Positions 7,881-16,169 of a stretch of 64,000 nt of DNA are shown piece after piece. How positions within the stretch are numbered: position 1 is the first letter of the stretch; each line of letters starts with the position of its first letter. The notes beneath the pieces were generated by a model. It did no database searches, was not told the DNA's origin, and worked only from the letters and a program-made list of their open reading frames with translations. The position numbers were made by a program, and so were the translations under genes. The DNA is from Mycobacterium sp. D16Q14 (lineage in GTDB: Bacteria; Actinomycetota; Actinomycetes; Mycobacteriales; Mycobacteriaceae): NCBI GenBank assembly GCA_002013415.1, contig MAEX01000024.1, positions 1-64,000 of the forward strand, written 5' to 3'.

Positions 7881-9529
7881 AAGGAAGTCCTTTCGTTGGT
7901 GGGGGACGGTTGGAGATCTCGACTGATGATTTCGATGGTTCCGGCGGTGCCATCGACACGGATACGGTCGCCAGTGCGCAACGTCGTTGTGCCGGTGCCC
8001 GTGTTCATCACGCACGGGATGCCCAGTTCGCGAGCCACGACAGCGGCGTGGCTCATCATTCCCCCGATATCGACAACGAGGGCTGAGCTGAGGAACATCA
8101 AGGAGACCCACGACGGATCGGTGGTGTGAGCGACGAGAACATCGCCGTCGGTGATGTCTGTGTCGAGGGGATCTGTGACTACGACGGCACGCCCCTCGAC
8201 GACGCCCGTACATGCACCGATGCCTGACAACGTGCCGCGCATCGCAGTAGGCTCACATATCGATTCGGGTTCGGGCTGTCCGGTCCATACCCTGGGAACT
8301 GCCAATGATTGGTATTGAGAACGTATTTCGCGCCTGCTAGCGACGACGCTGCGTAGGTCTACGGTGGAGTCGGTTGCTGCGGCACCCGTCAATTCATCGA
8401 TGGTGAGGTAAAAGACATCTTCTGTCGCCGCCAGCCGCCCGGCGGAGAACAGCAGTGAACCGATGCGTCGCGCGGCTGCCCGCAGTACGTCAAGGCTTTG
8501 CAGATAGGCGACCTTGCCGGTCCCGCGTAATGGGATGCAGTGCCTAGCCAGACGCAGAATGATATGTGCCCGTAGCCTACTCGCCGGGCCCAGCGCGGAC
8601 ATCAGCCGACGCTCGGCCTGTTGTCTATGGTGTCGATGCTCGGCGGCATGCGCGCGCGGCGACGCGGTATCAGGTTTCGCTTGGTATCGACGGACTAAGC
8701 CGTGAACGGCGGCCAGGTCTTCCCGCCAGACGCGGGTCTCCAATTCGCCCTCGCCGGGTCCGTGATACCCGTGCCGTCGCACGAACTCCTCCACATCGAG
8801 GGATCCACGAGATGTGGCCCAGAGGTCGTCGAGCACGGAGCTTTCTTCGTGTGGCGATCCACGCAGCAGCACTGCCGGGTCCGCGCCGGTGGCTGCGCAG
8901 AGGTTGGAGAATTGCTCTTGGACAGGCTGTATCACGGTGGCACTGATGACAGCTTGCGCCGCCAGAGTGGTGAAAAACCGGTCGCGCGCTCCGGCGGCCA
9001 TCTGCTGGGCGCTGGCGAGATCGAGGTTGGCGGCGCGCGAGGTTTCACGTCGCCACCAGAGGTCTGTGCTGATGCGCAGCTGTACGATTCGCCGACCTAT
9101 CGTGGCGACGGTCCGTGGATAGCGGCTGATTATGGATGGTAACCGTCGGGCCGAAGGCTTGCTGTGAAAGTGCGGTGGGACGAATCCGAAGAAGTCGCGG
9201 GAGAGCGCCTCGCCGGACTGGCCGGGGATGAGGTCACCCATCTCGCAAAGAAAGTCCACGCGCACTGCCATGCGTCCGAAGAACGCATTGGTGATGCGTT
9301 CGAAGGGGTCGGACGGGATGATGCCTCGCTTGGCGGGCAAGGCGCCCATCGCGACGAACGGCTCGCGCAGGCCCAGCTCGCTGGCGGGCACCCAAACGCT
9401 CGCGCAGAGAGGGGTCATGACGCCGGGTACGGCCTCGGCGAGGTTGATCGAGCTCCATGTCGCTCCCGGTGGTGAGGCCGCGTGCAGCGCGTTGTCCTCG
9501 GAGAGTTGGTGTGCCGGGTGAGCGTGCAC
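7877..9529 (-). CDS. Second dikinase subunit without ATP-grasp (rifampin phosphotransferase-like)
   Basis: This 550-residue paralogue of the product of 3177-4802 is the first gene of the minus operon. It starts at a GTG behind a GGGAG-type ribosome site. It shows the same order: WSSINLAEAVPGVMTPL near residue 25, GYHGPGEGELETRVWREDL in the middle, DVFYLTIDEL, then the swivel domain with catalytic His494 in MMSHAAVVARELGIPC. The catalytic His falls at the same residue number in both paralogues. No ATP-binding domain is present. Two different substrate modules served by one ATP-binding protein could give two substrates or a heteromeric complex; both are inference. The start region is divergent from a TetR gene at 9637. 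Confidence 0.8.
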   Translation of the reverse strand: MHAHPAHQLSEDNALHAASPPGATWSSINLAEAVPGVMTPLCASVWVPASELGLREPFVAMGALPAKRGIIPSDPFERITNAFFGRMAVRVDFLCEMGDLIPGQSGEALSRDFFGFVPPHFHSKPSARRLPSIISRYPRTVATIGRRIVQLRISTDLWWRRETSRAANLDLASAQQMAAGARDRFFTTLAAQAVISATVIQPVQEQFSNLCAATGADPAVLLRGSPHEESSVLDDLWATSRGSLDVEEFVRRHGYHGPGEGELETRVWREDLAAVHGLVRRYQAKPDTASPRAHAAEHRHHRQQAERRLMSALGPASRLRAHIILRLARHCIPLRGTGKVAYLQSLDVLRAAARRIGSLLFSAGRLAATEDVFYLTIDELTGAAATDSTVDLRSVVASRREIRSQYQSLAVPRVWTGQPEPESICEPTAMRGTLSGIGACTGVVEGRAVVVTDPLDTDITDGDVLVAHTTDPSWVSLMFLSSALVVDIGGMMSHAAVVARELGIPCVMNTGTGTTTLRTGDRIRVDGTAGTIEIISRDLQPSPTNERTSL

Positions 9530-9636
9530 TGCGGCTCCCGTCCTTTTTGAATACTGAATAGAAACGGAAGTCTACGGTGTATATTTGCCCGGGTGCAAGG
9601 TTTCGGTGGAAGTTAGCCGCAACGAGGGGATGGTCA

Positions 9637-10245
9637 ATGGCCCGCGCGGGTTTGAAGCTTGAGGTGGTGGTGCGGGCCGCATTGCGGATTGCCGACACCG
9701 AGGGCATTGAGAAGATCAGCATGCGCAACGTCTCACGAGCCCTTGGCGTCACGCCGATGGCCCTGTATCGGTATCTCCCGGACAAGGACTCGCTCATAGA
9801 CGTGGTCGTGGACGAGTCGTTGCGTGATGTTCCGGTGCCTGATCCATCTGCACCGATGTCCGCCGAGCTGCTTCGCTGTTTCGGGAGTCTCTACGAGCTG
9901 CTGTTGGACCACCCGAGTTTGGCGCGTGCAGTCGGTGAACGCCCGATGGAAGGCCCGGTGGCGACCCGACTCGGCGACCAGGTGCTGACGCTGTTGGAGC
10001 GCAATGGAATTGGTGAGAGCGAGGCGGCGCACCTGCTGGTGTCGGCATTCAGCCTTGCGCTGGGATGCGCGCTCTACCGCGCTTCGCGCCGTGGACTGAG
10101 CGCGCCTTCTCGGTGGCCTCAGGCTGGGGTCCAAGCGCCGACCGTAGTGCGGCTGAGAGATCGCCTCTCGGCGGCGAGTGAGGATGACAGCGTGTTTCGC
10201 GAGGCGTTCGAGCGGCTTGTTACCGGCTATCTGCCGACGCAGTGA
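9637..10245 (+). CDS. TetR family regulator divergent from the dikinase operon
   Basis: The ATG at 9637 lies seven bases after GAGGGG and gives 202 residues; an upstream in-frame extension to 9577 has no good ribosome site. Residues about 10-58 form the helix-turn-helix (RNVSRALGVTPMALYRYLPDKDSL), and the rest is a helical ligand-binding domain. It is transcribed away from the five-gene dikinase operon, with about 107 bases between the two starts. A local regulator of that operon is the expected arrangement. I found no strong palindrome in the gap, which contains the AT-rich run TTTTTGAATACTGAATAG. Confidence 0.85.
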   Translation: MARAGLKLEVVVRAALRIADTEGIEKISMRNVSRALGVTPMALYRYLPDKDSLIDVVVDESLRDVPVPDPSAPMSAELLRCFGSLYELLLDHPSLARAVGERPMEGPVATRLGDQVLTLLERNGIGESEAAHLLVSAFSLALGCALYRASRRGLSAPSRWPQAGVQAPTVVRLRDRLSAASEDDSVFREAFERLVTGYLPTQ

Positions 10246-10326
10246 ATCCCTGTCGGAACTCTTTGTGGTCGCGGCACCGATGCTCCTCGGAGCCTGTTGA
10301 TCTCCTCTCTTGGCGCCCGCGTACTC

Positions 10327-10352
10327 CTTAATTTAACTGAGATTCTGATTGG
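10327..10352. promoter_or_regulatory. AT-rich recurring element, copy upstream of AveC-like gene 1
   Basis: The 26-bp stretch begins CTTAATTTAAC and has AGATTC seven bases on. It matches the element at 62733-62758 over its first 11 bases exactly and keeps the same spacing to the second block. It may be an operator or promoter element; see the finding on the shared motif. Confidence 0.45.
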
Positions 10353-10380
10353 TATACACAATGTATGGTCATAGTGTTAG

Positions 10381-10396
10381 TGTGAGCTGGTCCACA
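10381..10396. promoter_or_regulatory. CRP-like GTGA-N6-TCAC element upstream of AveC-like gene 1
   Basis: TGTGAGCTGGTCCACA is a near-palindrome that resembles a CRP/FNR-family site (TGTGA-N6-TCACA with one mismatch). It lies about 90 bases before the start at 10487. Closely related elements occur at 14458-14471 and 16141-16154. Confidence 0.4.
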
Positions 10397-10486
10397 TGTG
10401 GCTGTGGTTGTGGCGGCGGTTGCCGCAAGCCTGCGCTTGTGCAGTGCAACCTGCCTAGCCACCGACTCTTGAGGAGGTCAAACGCG

Positions 10487-11527
10487 ATGAATCAAATGCT
10501 CGCCACCGGCTGGTGGCCCTTAGTGAGTGACGACCAGGGGTGGCCGCCGCAGATGCAGCCTGCGCCAGGCGAATTCGCTGCCAGCACCACCGCAGAGGTC
10601 ATCTTCTTCTTCGTGGCCGGTGCTGCGGTTGTGGTCTTCGCCCTGCCCTGGGCGATCCGCGCCGCCGTCCGCAGCCGGAACTACGTCCCGCTGATCGTGC
10701 TGGGCAGTGGACTGCTCTGCAGCCTCCTTGAGCCGATGCTCGACCTCCTCGGACACCTGCATTGGGCTCACAACCTGGTCCCGGCCTTCACGAACTTCGG
10801 TATTACGGTGCCCGCGTTGATTCCGCTCTGTTACGTCGCGTTTCTGGGCCTCGAGTCATACTTCTGCTATTTCGTGATCCGTAACGGTGCGCACCAGAAC
10901 GTCTTCTTCATGCTGCTGGGCTTGGGCATCGCCACCGATGCCTTGATGGAGACCATCGGGATCAACCTGGGTGTCTACCTGTACTACGGCGTGCAGCCGT
11001 TTGAGTTCTTTGGCTTCCCGTATTGGTGGGGCTTCATCAACGGCGGCTCGTTCGTCACGGTCGGCGCCGTCTTGGCATATGCGGTTCCGCGATTGAAGGG
11101 TGCCCAGAAGCTGCTGCTTCTCTTGGCCGCACCGTTCGGGATGATGGTTGCCTACTTCGGTGTCGGCTCGGTCCATATCCTTGCGCTCAACTCGACCATT
11201 CCGGTCTGGATGCGCTGGGTGGCGACCGCGGTCATGATGGCAATGATGATCGGGTGGATGGTGATCCTGCACCGGCTCGTTGGACGCCCCGCTTCGTTGG
11301 CAGCTCCTAAATGGACGGTCTGGCGTGTCTTCGTCTACGGCAAGTTCACACCGTCTCGTGCGGTGCGTGCGGCCATGTGGCAGAAGATGTGTGAGGAAGG
11401 CGGGGTCAAGGCCGGTGATGGGCTGGCGACGGACCCTGAGGACCCGTCGCAGGCTCTGATCGTTGGGCCCACGTTCGTCGGCAACAACGCCAATCAGACC
11501 CGGGCCTCGCAACCGGCGGCTGTCTAG
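10487..11527 (+). CDS. AveC-like multi-pass membrane protein, copy 1
   Basis: The ATG at 10487 sits ten bases after a strong GAGGAGG. The 346-residue product has about seven hydrophobic segments, for example residues 38-58, 64-84 and 100-120, and ends in a soluble tail of about 70 residues. The signature between helices is YYGVQPFEFFGFPYWWG, shared with the paralogue at 14544-15416 (YYGPQPLNFWGLPLWW). I associate this with the mycobacterial AveC-like family, named after the spirocyclase of avermectin synthesis, but the match is from memory and a plain integral membrane protein of unknown function is possible. Upstream lie an AT-rich element and a CRP-like element. A hairpin follows the stop. 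Confidence 0.6.
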   Translation: MNQMLATGWWPLVSDDQGWPPQMQPAPGEFAASTTAEVIFFFVAGAAVVVFALPWAIRAAVRSRNYVPLIVLGSGLLCSLLEPMLDLLGHLHWAHNLVPAFTNFGITVPALIPLCYVAFLGLESYFCYFVIRNGAHQNVFFMLLGLGIATDALMETIGINLGVYLYYGVQPFEFFGFPYWWGFINGGSFVTVGAVLAYAVPRLKGAQKLLLLLAAPFGMMVAYFGVGSVHILALNSTIPVWMRWVATAVMMAMMIGWMVILHRLVGRPASLAAPKWTVWRVFVYGKFTPSRAVRAAMWQKMCEEGGVKAGDGLATDPEDPSQALIVGPTFVGNNANQTRASQPAAV

Positions 11528-11533
11528 TCTCGG

Positions 11534-11579
11534 CAGCACAGGGTCGGTGGCTCCTGCAGGGGTCATCGACCTTGTGCTG
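11534..11579 (+). terminator. Stem-loop terminator after AveC-like gene 1
   Basis: A 13-bp stem (CAGCACAGGGTCG with CGACCTTGTGCTG, one G-U pair) closes a 20-base loop and is followed by TTTG. It begins seven bases after the stop codon at 11527. Confidence 0.6.
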
Positions 11580-11687
11580 TTTGAGGAGACGGTGGAAGTG
11601 AGCCAAAATTGCAATGCTCTAACAGTATTCAGCAGCCTGGCCTAGACATCGTGGTGATCTCAGCTGCGGTGATGGGATACTCGGGCG

Positions 11688-12329
11688 ATGAGTGCAGAAT
11701 CAGCCCCCTTGGGCAGGCGTGAGCGCAGGAAAGCTGAAGCGCGAGAGCGACTGATGTCTGCTGCACGCGAGGTGATTGCGGACACCGGACTGCGCAGTTT
11801 GCGCATCAGTGACGTCACTGCCCGTGCTGATCTGGGATTCGGGACGTTCTATACATATTTCGACACCAAAGATGCGTTGGTGGAAGCGGTCGTGGGCGAA
11901 GTGCTGAAGACGCTTGCTGCGTCGATCGGCGTTGCAGCGCAGGAGGAATACGATCCGGCCGAGGGTGCGGCGACGTCGTACCGAAGGTTCCTGCGCTTCG
12001 GGCAGGATGAGCCGGAACTCGCCAGCGTTCTGGTCGCCGTCGACGGCGCGCAAGGTAGGTTCGACGCGGCGATACAGCCATGGGCTCGCGATACATTGTT
12101 GCGCGGCAATGAATCTGGTCGGTTCACCATTCCCGACATCGAACTCTGTCTGACGACCTTGGAGGCGTCGGCCATGTCGGCAATCAGGGCGATCTTGTCA
12201 GGCCGGATCGAGCCGGGGGCCCATACCGAGAGCGCTGGCGCGGAGATGATGCTGCGTTCGTTCGGGCTCGATGCCGAGGAAGCCCACCAGATTGCTCATC
12301 GTGAGATGTCTGCCGCGCTTGACCCGTAG
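11688..12329 (+). CDS. TetR family regulator between AveC-like gene 1 and CrtI-like gene 2
   Basis: The 213-residue protein has a basic N-terminus (GRRERRKAEARERLM) and a clear TetR helix-turn-helix at about residues 30-65 (ISDVTARADLGFGTFYTYFDTKDALVEAV). Its C-terminal helical domain resembles that of the TetR at 15431-16063 in length and in the FYTYF/FYNYF-type recognition helix, so the two may be paralogues. The gene is convergent with the CrtI-like gene at 12437, and a strong shared terminator lies between them. Its target is not evident, because no obvious palindrome precedes it. Confidence 0.85.
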   Translation: MSAESAPLGRRERRKAEARERLMSAAREVIADTGLRSLRISDVTARADLGFGTFYTYFDTKDALVEAVVGEVLKTLAASIGVAAQEEYDPAEGAATSYRRFLRFGQDEPELASVLVAVDGAQGRFDAAIQPWARDTLLRGNESGRFTIPDIELCLTTLEASAMSAIRAILSGRIEPGAHTESAGAEMMLRSFGLDAEEAHQIAHREMSAALDP

Positions 12330-12341
12330 ACCTTAACGTTC

Positions 12342-12378
12342 CTCGCAGCGGGCGAGAGCCCGCATCGCCCGCTGCGAG
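12342..12378. terminator. Bidirectional terminator between convergent genes
   Basis: A perfect 14-bp GC-rich stem (CTCGCAGCGGGCGA with TCGCCCGCTGCGAG) closes a nine-base loop. It sits between the convergent TetR gene (stop at 12329) and CrtI-like gene (stop at 12437), so it can serve both. Confidence 0.75.
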
Positions 12379-12436
12379 TTCCTCCGGGCCCCCCACACAC
12401 GATGAAAGGATCACTTATCATGGGGACGGGGAGATT

Positions 12437-14059
12437 TCACCGTTTCTGCGACTGCTGCACGCGCAATGCTGTCTGGGCTGCCAACTTTCCGGGCAGGGCA
12501 CATACGCCGCCTACCGGGTGCGTGCCGGCTCCGCTGAGGTAGAGGCCGTCGATGGGGGTTTTGTACGCGCCGAGCCCCGGGGCGGGCTTCAGTGGGCCGA
12601 ATCGGGTGATCAGGGGATCGACGTGGTATACGTTGCCGGCAGGTGCGTTGAAGCGCTCCTCAATGTCGGGTCCGCCGAGGATTGCGCGGTCAATCTCGAG
12701 GCTGTCGATGCCTTCGTAATACTCCGCGCAATTGCGCAGGACAGAGTCACCGACCTTGTCACGCACGTCTTCCCAGGGTTCGTTCGGAGTCACGGGAATG
12801 ACTCCGGACCAAAGGTAGAACGTGCTGCCGCCCTCGGGTGCTTGAGAAGGATCGACCGCTGACGGGATCATCGAGCAGCTCACCGGAACTGGATCGGGCC
12901 ACTCGCCTCGCACGACCGCGTTCCACGCCGCGTCCTGTTCTTTCAACGTGTGCCACGCGACCAGGTGGCGTCGCAGGTCAATGTCGTTGCCCCGCCATTT
13001 TTCATGGCGGGCCATCGAGACGTGACCCTTGAGTGCGACGTTGATCTTCAGCGAGGTGGCGTGAGTCTTGCGAATCGGAATGTCTTTGGCACGGATGGCC
13101 AGTTTCCGGTCGAGTGTGCCTTCGGGCAACAGTTCGTTGAGAGTGATGACCGGGTTGCACGTGCTGATCACCCCGAGGCGTGGACGGATGACTTTGTCGT
13201 TGTCGAGACGCAATGCGGTGACCCGATCGTTGGAGACGACGATCTCCGCGACGCGGCTGTTGGTGTGCACGGTGCCCCCTTGCGCGATGAGGCATCGGTG
13301 CATTGCAGCGGGTAGCGAACCGGTGCCGCCCACGGGCATGAGATTCGGTGTCTTCTGGACGATTCCGAGGTAGATCATCGCCCATGCGGTCATGTCCAGG
13401 CGCATCTGTGAGAACGCCGCCATCGCGGCCAGTGCGCCCTTGGGAAGCTCTGATTCGAATGTTTCTTCGAGGAATTCGGTGTGCGATGCGGTGGCGAAGT
13501 GCCGCAACGACCACAGTCGCTTGGGGTGGCGTACCGCTCTGGCTACGGCGGAAGCCATCTCCTTGGTCCACGGGCGCAGGGGATGCGCCTTCATGTATGC
13601 CACAACCAAATCCATTGCCGGATCTAACGCGTTGGCCAAGTCCAGCCACGCGCGTGCGTCGTTCGGTGAGAATCTGCGCAGTTCGTCTGCGGTCCTTCTC
13701 GCGTCCTTCCAAATCGCTAGTGAACTCCCGTCGGGAGCAAGCTGAACGTGCGCGGGATCGACGGGGATCATCTGCAGCCCGTATTTGTGCAGTTCGAGGT
13801 CCTCGGCCACGCCGGAGAGCCCGAAGATGCCCGTTGCTTGAATTGCGCCCTCATTGAACAGATGTTGAGGAGCCTTCGGCAGAATCGCATTGGTGGTGGT
13901 CATCCCGCCGATCGACGGCGAAGCCTCCAGGACCGCCACCCTGTGGCCGGCGCGTGCCAGATAACAAGCAGCGGTGAGCCCGTTATGACCGGCGCCGATG
14001 ACCACGTAGTCGGGAGCGTCTGGGATGGGGCTCGGAAGTGTCGATGTGTTAGAAGTCAT
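12437..14059 (-). CDS. CrtI-like FAD-dependent oxidoreductase (phytoene desaturase-related), copy 2
   Basis: The 540-residue protein has the FAD Rossmann motif VVIGAGHNGLTAACYLARAG at residues 19-38, the GGMTTT flavin segment, and the C-terminal GLYLSGAGTHPVGGVCALPG segment at about 505-524. It is a clear paralogue of the protein at 587-2281, sharing HEKWRG and IDLRR/IDLRQ blocks and the VYHVDP segment. Expected chemistry is FAD-dependent desaturation or oxidation of a hydrophobic substrate. The gene stands alone on the minus strand, divergent from AveC-like gene 2 across a 484-bp gap. Just upstream of its ATG lies a variant of the AT-rich element (14070-14092). The partner and substrate are unknown. 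Confidence 0.85.
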   Translation of the reverse strand: MTSNTSTLPSPIPDAPDYVVIGAGHNGLTAACYLARAGHRVAVLEASPSIGGMTTTNAILPKAPQHLFNEGAIQATGIFGLSGVAEDLELHKYGLQMIPVDPAHVQLAPDGSSLAIWKDARRTADELRRFSPNDARAWLDLANALDPAMDLVVAYMKAHPLRPWTKEMASAVARAVRHPKRLWSLRHFATASHTEFLEETFESELPKGALAAMAAFSQMRLDMTAWAMIYLGIVQKTPNLMPVGGTGSLPAAMHRCLIAQGGTVHTNSRVAEIVVSNDRVTALRLDNDKVIRPRLGVISTCNPVITLNELLPEGTLDRKLAIRAKDIPIRKTHATSLKINVALKGHVSMARHEKWRGNDIDLRRHLVAWHTLKEQDAAWNAVVRGEWPDPVPVSCSMIPSAVDPSQAPEGGSTFYLWSGVIPVTPNEPWEDVRDKVGDSVLRNCAEYYEGIDSLEIDRAILGGPDIEERFNAPAGNVYHVDPLITRFGPLKPAPGLGAYKTPIDGLYLSGAGTHPVGGVCALPGKLAAQTALRVQQSQKR

Positions 14060-14543
14060 ACCGTGATGGTTACCTAAACTGAATTAAAAATCAATATCGA
14101 TTGACTAATCGAGTTTCTGGTATCTGTTGGGGCGAAAGTCTCTTCGGCGAGGCGGCTGCCGGGCAGGGCTCGCAGACCGTGGCGAGTCTTGCCGCGCAGT
14201 CGTTCTCCGGTGACTCCAGATGTAGGGCGCGTCCCCGCGTGCATGCGAGATGAATCCCCATTCACGGTTGCGGGCCCAATGTGGCCCTCGACGTGCCGTT
14301 GTTGCTTGGCTGGTGATCGGTGGGGCTGGATCGCGGTCAGCATGAGAGCTGTTCTGTCGCAGTCGGAATGCACGTACGCCGCAAGGCTGTCCGCCTTCGT
14401 CCGTGAGTGAATGATATTTCATACTTGAGCATCTTTTCATCGTGGAGTAGCGTGCAAGTGATCTGACTCACGCCATGCTCCCGCCTGGAGTGAGACCGCT
14501 TGCTCATGTCCGAGGGCGGAAACCACGATGATGAAGGGGAAGT
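14060..14543. other. Divergent intergenic region with two candidate regulatory elements
   Basis: No credible gene is visible in these 484 bases; short open frames on both strands lack ribosome sites and family motifs. Next to the CrtI-like start lies TTACCTAAACTGAATT followed by AAAAATC (14070-14092), a degenerate member of the recurring AT-rich element. A CRP-like element lies at 14458-14471 on the AveC-like side. The middle is ordinary GC-rich DNA. Confidence 0.5.
14458..14471. promoter_or_regulatory. CRP-like GTGA-N6-TCAC element upstream of AveC-like gene 2
   Basis: GTGATCTGACTCAC is a near-palindrome 72 bases before the start at 14544. The flanks extend the dyad slightly (GCGTG before, CACGC after). 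It is the same 14-bp pattern as at 10382-10395 and 16141-16154. Confidence 0.4.
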
Positions 14544-15416
14544 ATGACCACACTCGACCATGTGTTGGCGGCGCCGCACATACCGGCGCATCCGACGACA
14601 CCCATGCCGTTCATGCCCGAGGTGCTGTTCACGATCTTCCTGGGGATCCCGGTCGTGATCGGTGTGTTCTTTGCGATCAAGCACCTGATCACAGGGCGCG
14701 GTCCGCTGCTGGCCTATTGCCTTATAGGCGGTGGTGTCGCGTGCCTGTTCGAGCCAATCGTTGACACGTTGGGCCTCTGCTATATCCGGGAAGGGGCGGT
14801 CACTACGACTTTCTCGTCCATGGGCCGCGACTTCCCGCTCTTCATCAACTTCGTCTACATCTGGTACGTCGGCGGCTTGGCCTACCTTGCATATCGGATC
14901 TACTCAACCGGCGTGACGCGCAAGGCGGTATTTCAGCTCTATGTGATCGACGTGTTCATCAACATCTGGCTCGAGAGTCCGGGTGTGCTGATGGGTGCCT
15001 ACGAGTACTACGGGCCGCAGCCATTGAACTTCTGGGGGCTGCCGTTGTGGTGGGTGTGTGTCAACCCGGTGATGCCGATGACTGCGGGAGCCCTGATTTA
15101 TCGTCTGAGCCCGCATCTTCCGGGTTGGAGGCTGGCAATGGTCATTGCATTCATCCCGATGGCGGACGGTATCGCCAATGGCGCGACGGCGTGGCCGGTG
15201 TGGACGGCCCTGAATCTCAACGCGTCGTTGTTCGTCACACACGTGGCATGGCTTGTCACGTTGGGCTTGGCGCTGACGTCCGTGTGGATCCTCTCGTTTG
15301 TTGTATCGCGGCCCGACGACGAGGTGTTCATCAAGTCCAAAGTTGGGGTGCTCAAGGCCGCTATCTTCGGTACGGGCGCACAGAGTCCGGTGGCGATGGC
15401 GGGTTCACGCAGTTAG
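14544..15416 (+). CDS. AveC-like multi-pass membrane protein, copy 2
   Basis: The ATG follows AAGGGGAAGT and gives 290 residues with about seven hydrophobic segments, the first at residues 28-46 and the last near 230-255. The conserved inter-helix motif YYGPQPLNFWGLPLWW (about residues 152-167) matches the paralogue at 10487-11527, which is longer at its C-terminus. The same naming caveat applies: AveC-like spirocyclase is a family resemblance, not a proven activity. The stop is 14 bases from the end of a convergent TetR gene. The shared CRP-like upstream element suggests control in common with the other copy. Confidence 0.6.
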   Translation: MTTLDHVLAAPHIPAHPTTPMPFMPEVLFTIFLGIPVVIGVFFAIKHLITGRGPLLAYCLIGGGVACLFEPIVDTLGLCYIREGAVTTTFSSMGRDFPLFINFVYIWYVGGLAYLAYRIYSTGVTRKAVFQLYVIDVFINIWLESPGVLMGAYEYYGPQPLNFWGLPLWWVCVNPVMPMTAGALIYRLSPHLPGWRLAMVIAFIPMADGIANGATAWPVWTALNLNASLFVTHVAWLVTLGLALTSVWILSFVVSRPDDEVFIKSKVGVLKAAIFGTGAQSPVAMAGSRS

Positions 15417-15430
15417 GTCCGTGAAAAGCC

Positions 15431-16063
15431 TCAAAGCTGTTCGGAATCAACCAGTTTGGTGACAACGGCTTCAGCTTCCTGAGGATTTACTCCAAGAGAG
15501 GCGAGCGCGTGCCGGGTGAAGGACTGCTCGGCACGCGCGCCGTGTTTCCCGTCAAGGATCTGGCCGATCAAGGCGAATGCACCTCCAATCACGGTGGTCA
15601 ACAGAACTTCGACATCGGCGACGATGAATCGGCCGCTGTCGATGCCGCGCTCAACGGCTACGCGTGCGTGGGGATGCAGGGCGCCGCCGAATACAGCTTC
15701 GGAGTGGCTGATGTTGACGATCAGCCGGGCGAAGTCGGGTTCGATATGGGCCAAACGGACCACTCGCAGGCAGGCTAATGCCACGACTTCTGCCGGATCT
15801 GTCTCGTTGTCGGCGTTGCCGATGATGGCTGACGCTAACTCGGAAAGGCTCTCGGTGATCACGGCCTCCAGGAAGGTTTCCTTGGAGTCGAAGTAGTTGT
15901 AGAACGAGCCCAGGGCTATGTCGGCTTCGTCGGTGATCTCCTGGATGCGAAGTCCTGGCACGCCTTTTGCGGCGATAAGGGTGCGGCCGGCGTCCAACAA
16001 TTGGCGTCGGGTGCGCCGACGCTGGCGCTCGGTACGGGTCATCTGTTTCTCGTCTGGAGTCAC
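15431..16063 (-). CDS. TetR family regulator divergent from the DUF7064-like/APH operon
   Basis: The 210-residue protein has a strongly basic N-terminus (RTERQRRRTRRQLLDAG) and a TetR helix-turn-helix at about 35-70 (IQEITDEADIALGSFYNYFDSKETFLEAV). The C-terminal domain is helical and resembles that of the TetR at 11688-12329. The gene faces away from the DUF7064-like gene at 16170. A near-perfect dyad (16082-16095) lies 19 bases before its ATG and is the best operator candidate. Control of its own promoter and of the divergent operon is the simplest inference. Confidence 0.85.
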   Translation of the reverse strand: MTPDEKQMTRTERQRRRTRRQLLDAGRTLIAAKGVPGLRIQEITDEADIALGSFYNYFDSKETFLEAVITESLSELASAIIGNADNETDPAEVVALACLRVVRLAHIEPDFARLIVNISHSEAVFGGALHPHARVAVERGIDSGRFIVADVEVLLTTVIGGAFALIGQILDGKHGARAEQSFTRHALASLGVNPQEAEAVVTKLVDSEQL

Positions 16064-16081
16064 TGAACCATTATCTCAAAA

Positions 16082-16095
16082 TGAAAGTATTTTCA
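16082..16095. promoter_or_regulatory. Candidate TetR operator
   Basis: TGAAAGTATTTTCA is a 14-bp dyad with six of seven positions symmetric. It sits between the divergent TetR gene (start at 16063) and the DUF7064-like gene (start at 16170). Confidence 0.4.
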
Positions 16096-16140
16096 GACTT
16101 GATCTCGCATTCATGTCGCGTTACGTTGAAACCGCCGGCA

Positions 16141-16154
16141 GTGAGCTGGCTCAC
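16141..16154. promoter_or_regulatory. CRP-like GTGA-N6-TCAC element just before a DUF7064-like gene
   Basis: GTGAGCTGGCTCAC is a near-palindrome only 15 bases before the GTG start at 16170. So close to the start it would act as a repressor site, or mark a promoter further upstream. Related copies lie at 10382-10395 and 14458-14471. Confidence 0.4.
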
Positions 16155-16169
16155 GATATGGAGGTACTA

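Noticed and set aside
10349..10486. In-frame upstream extension of AveC-like gene 1, Gly/Cys-rich
   Set aside because: The strong GAGGAGG before 10487 and the start of hydrophobic family-like sequence there favour the shorter protein; the extension overlaps regulatory elements.
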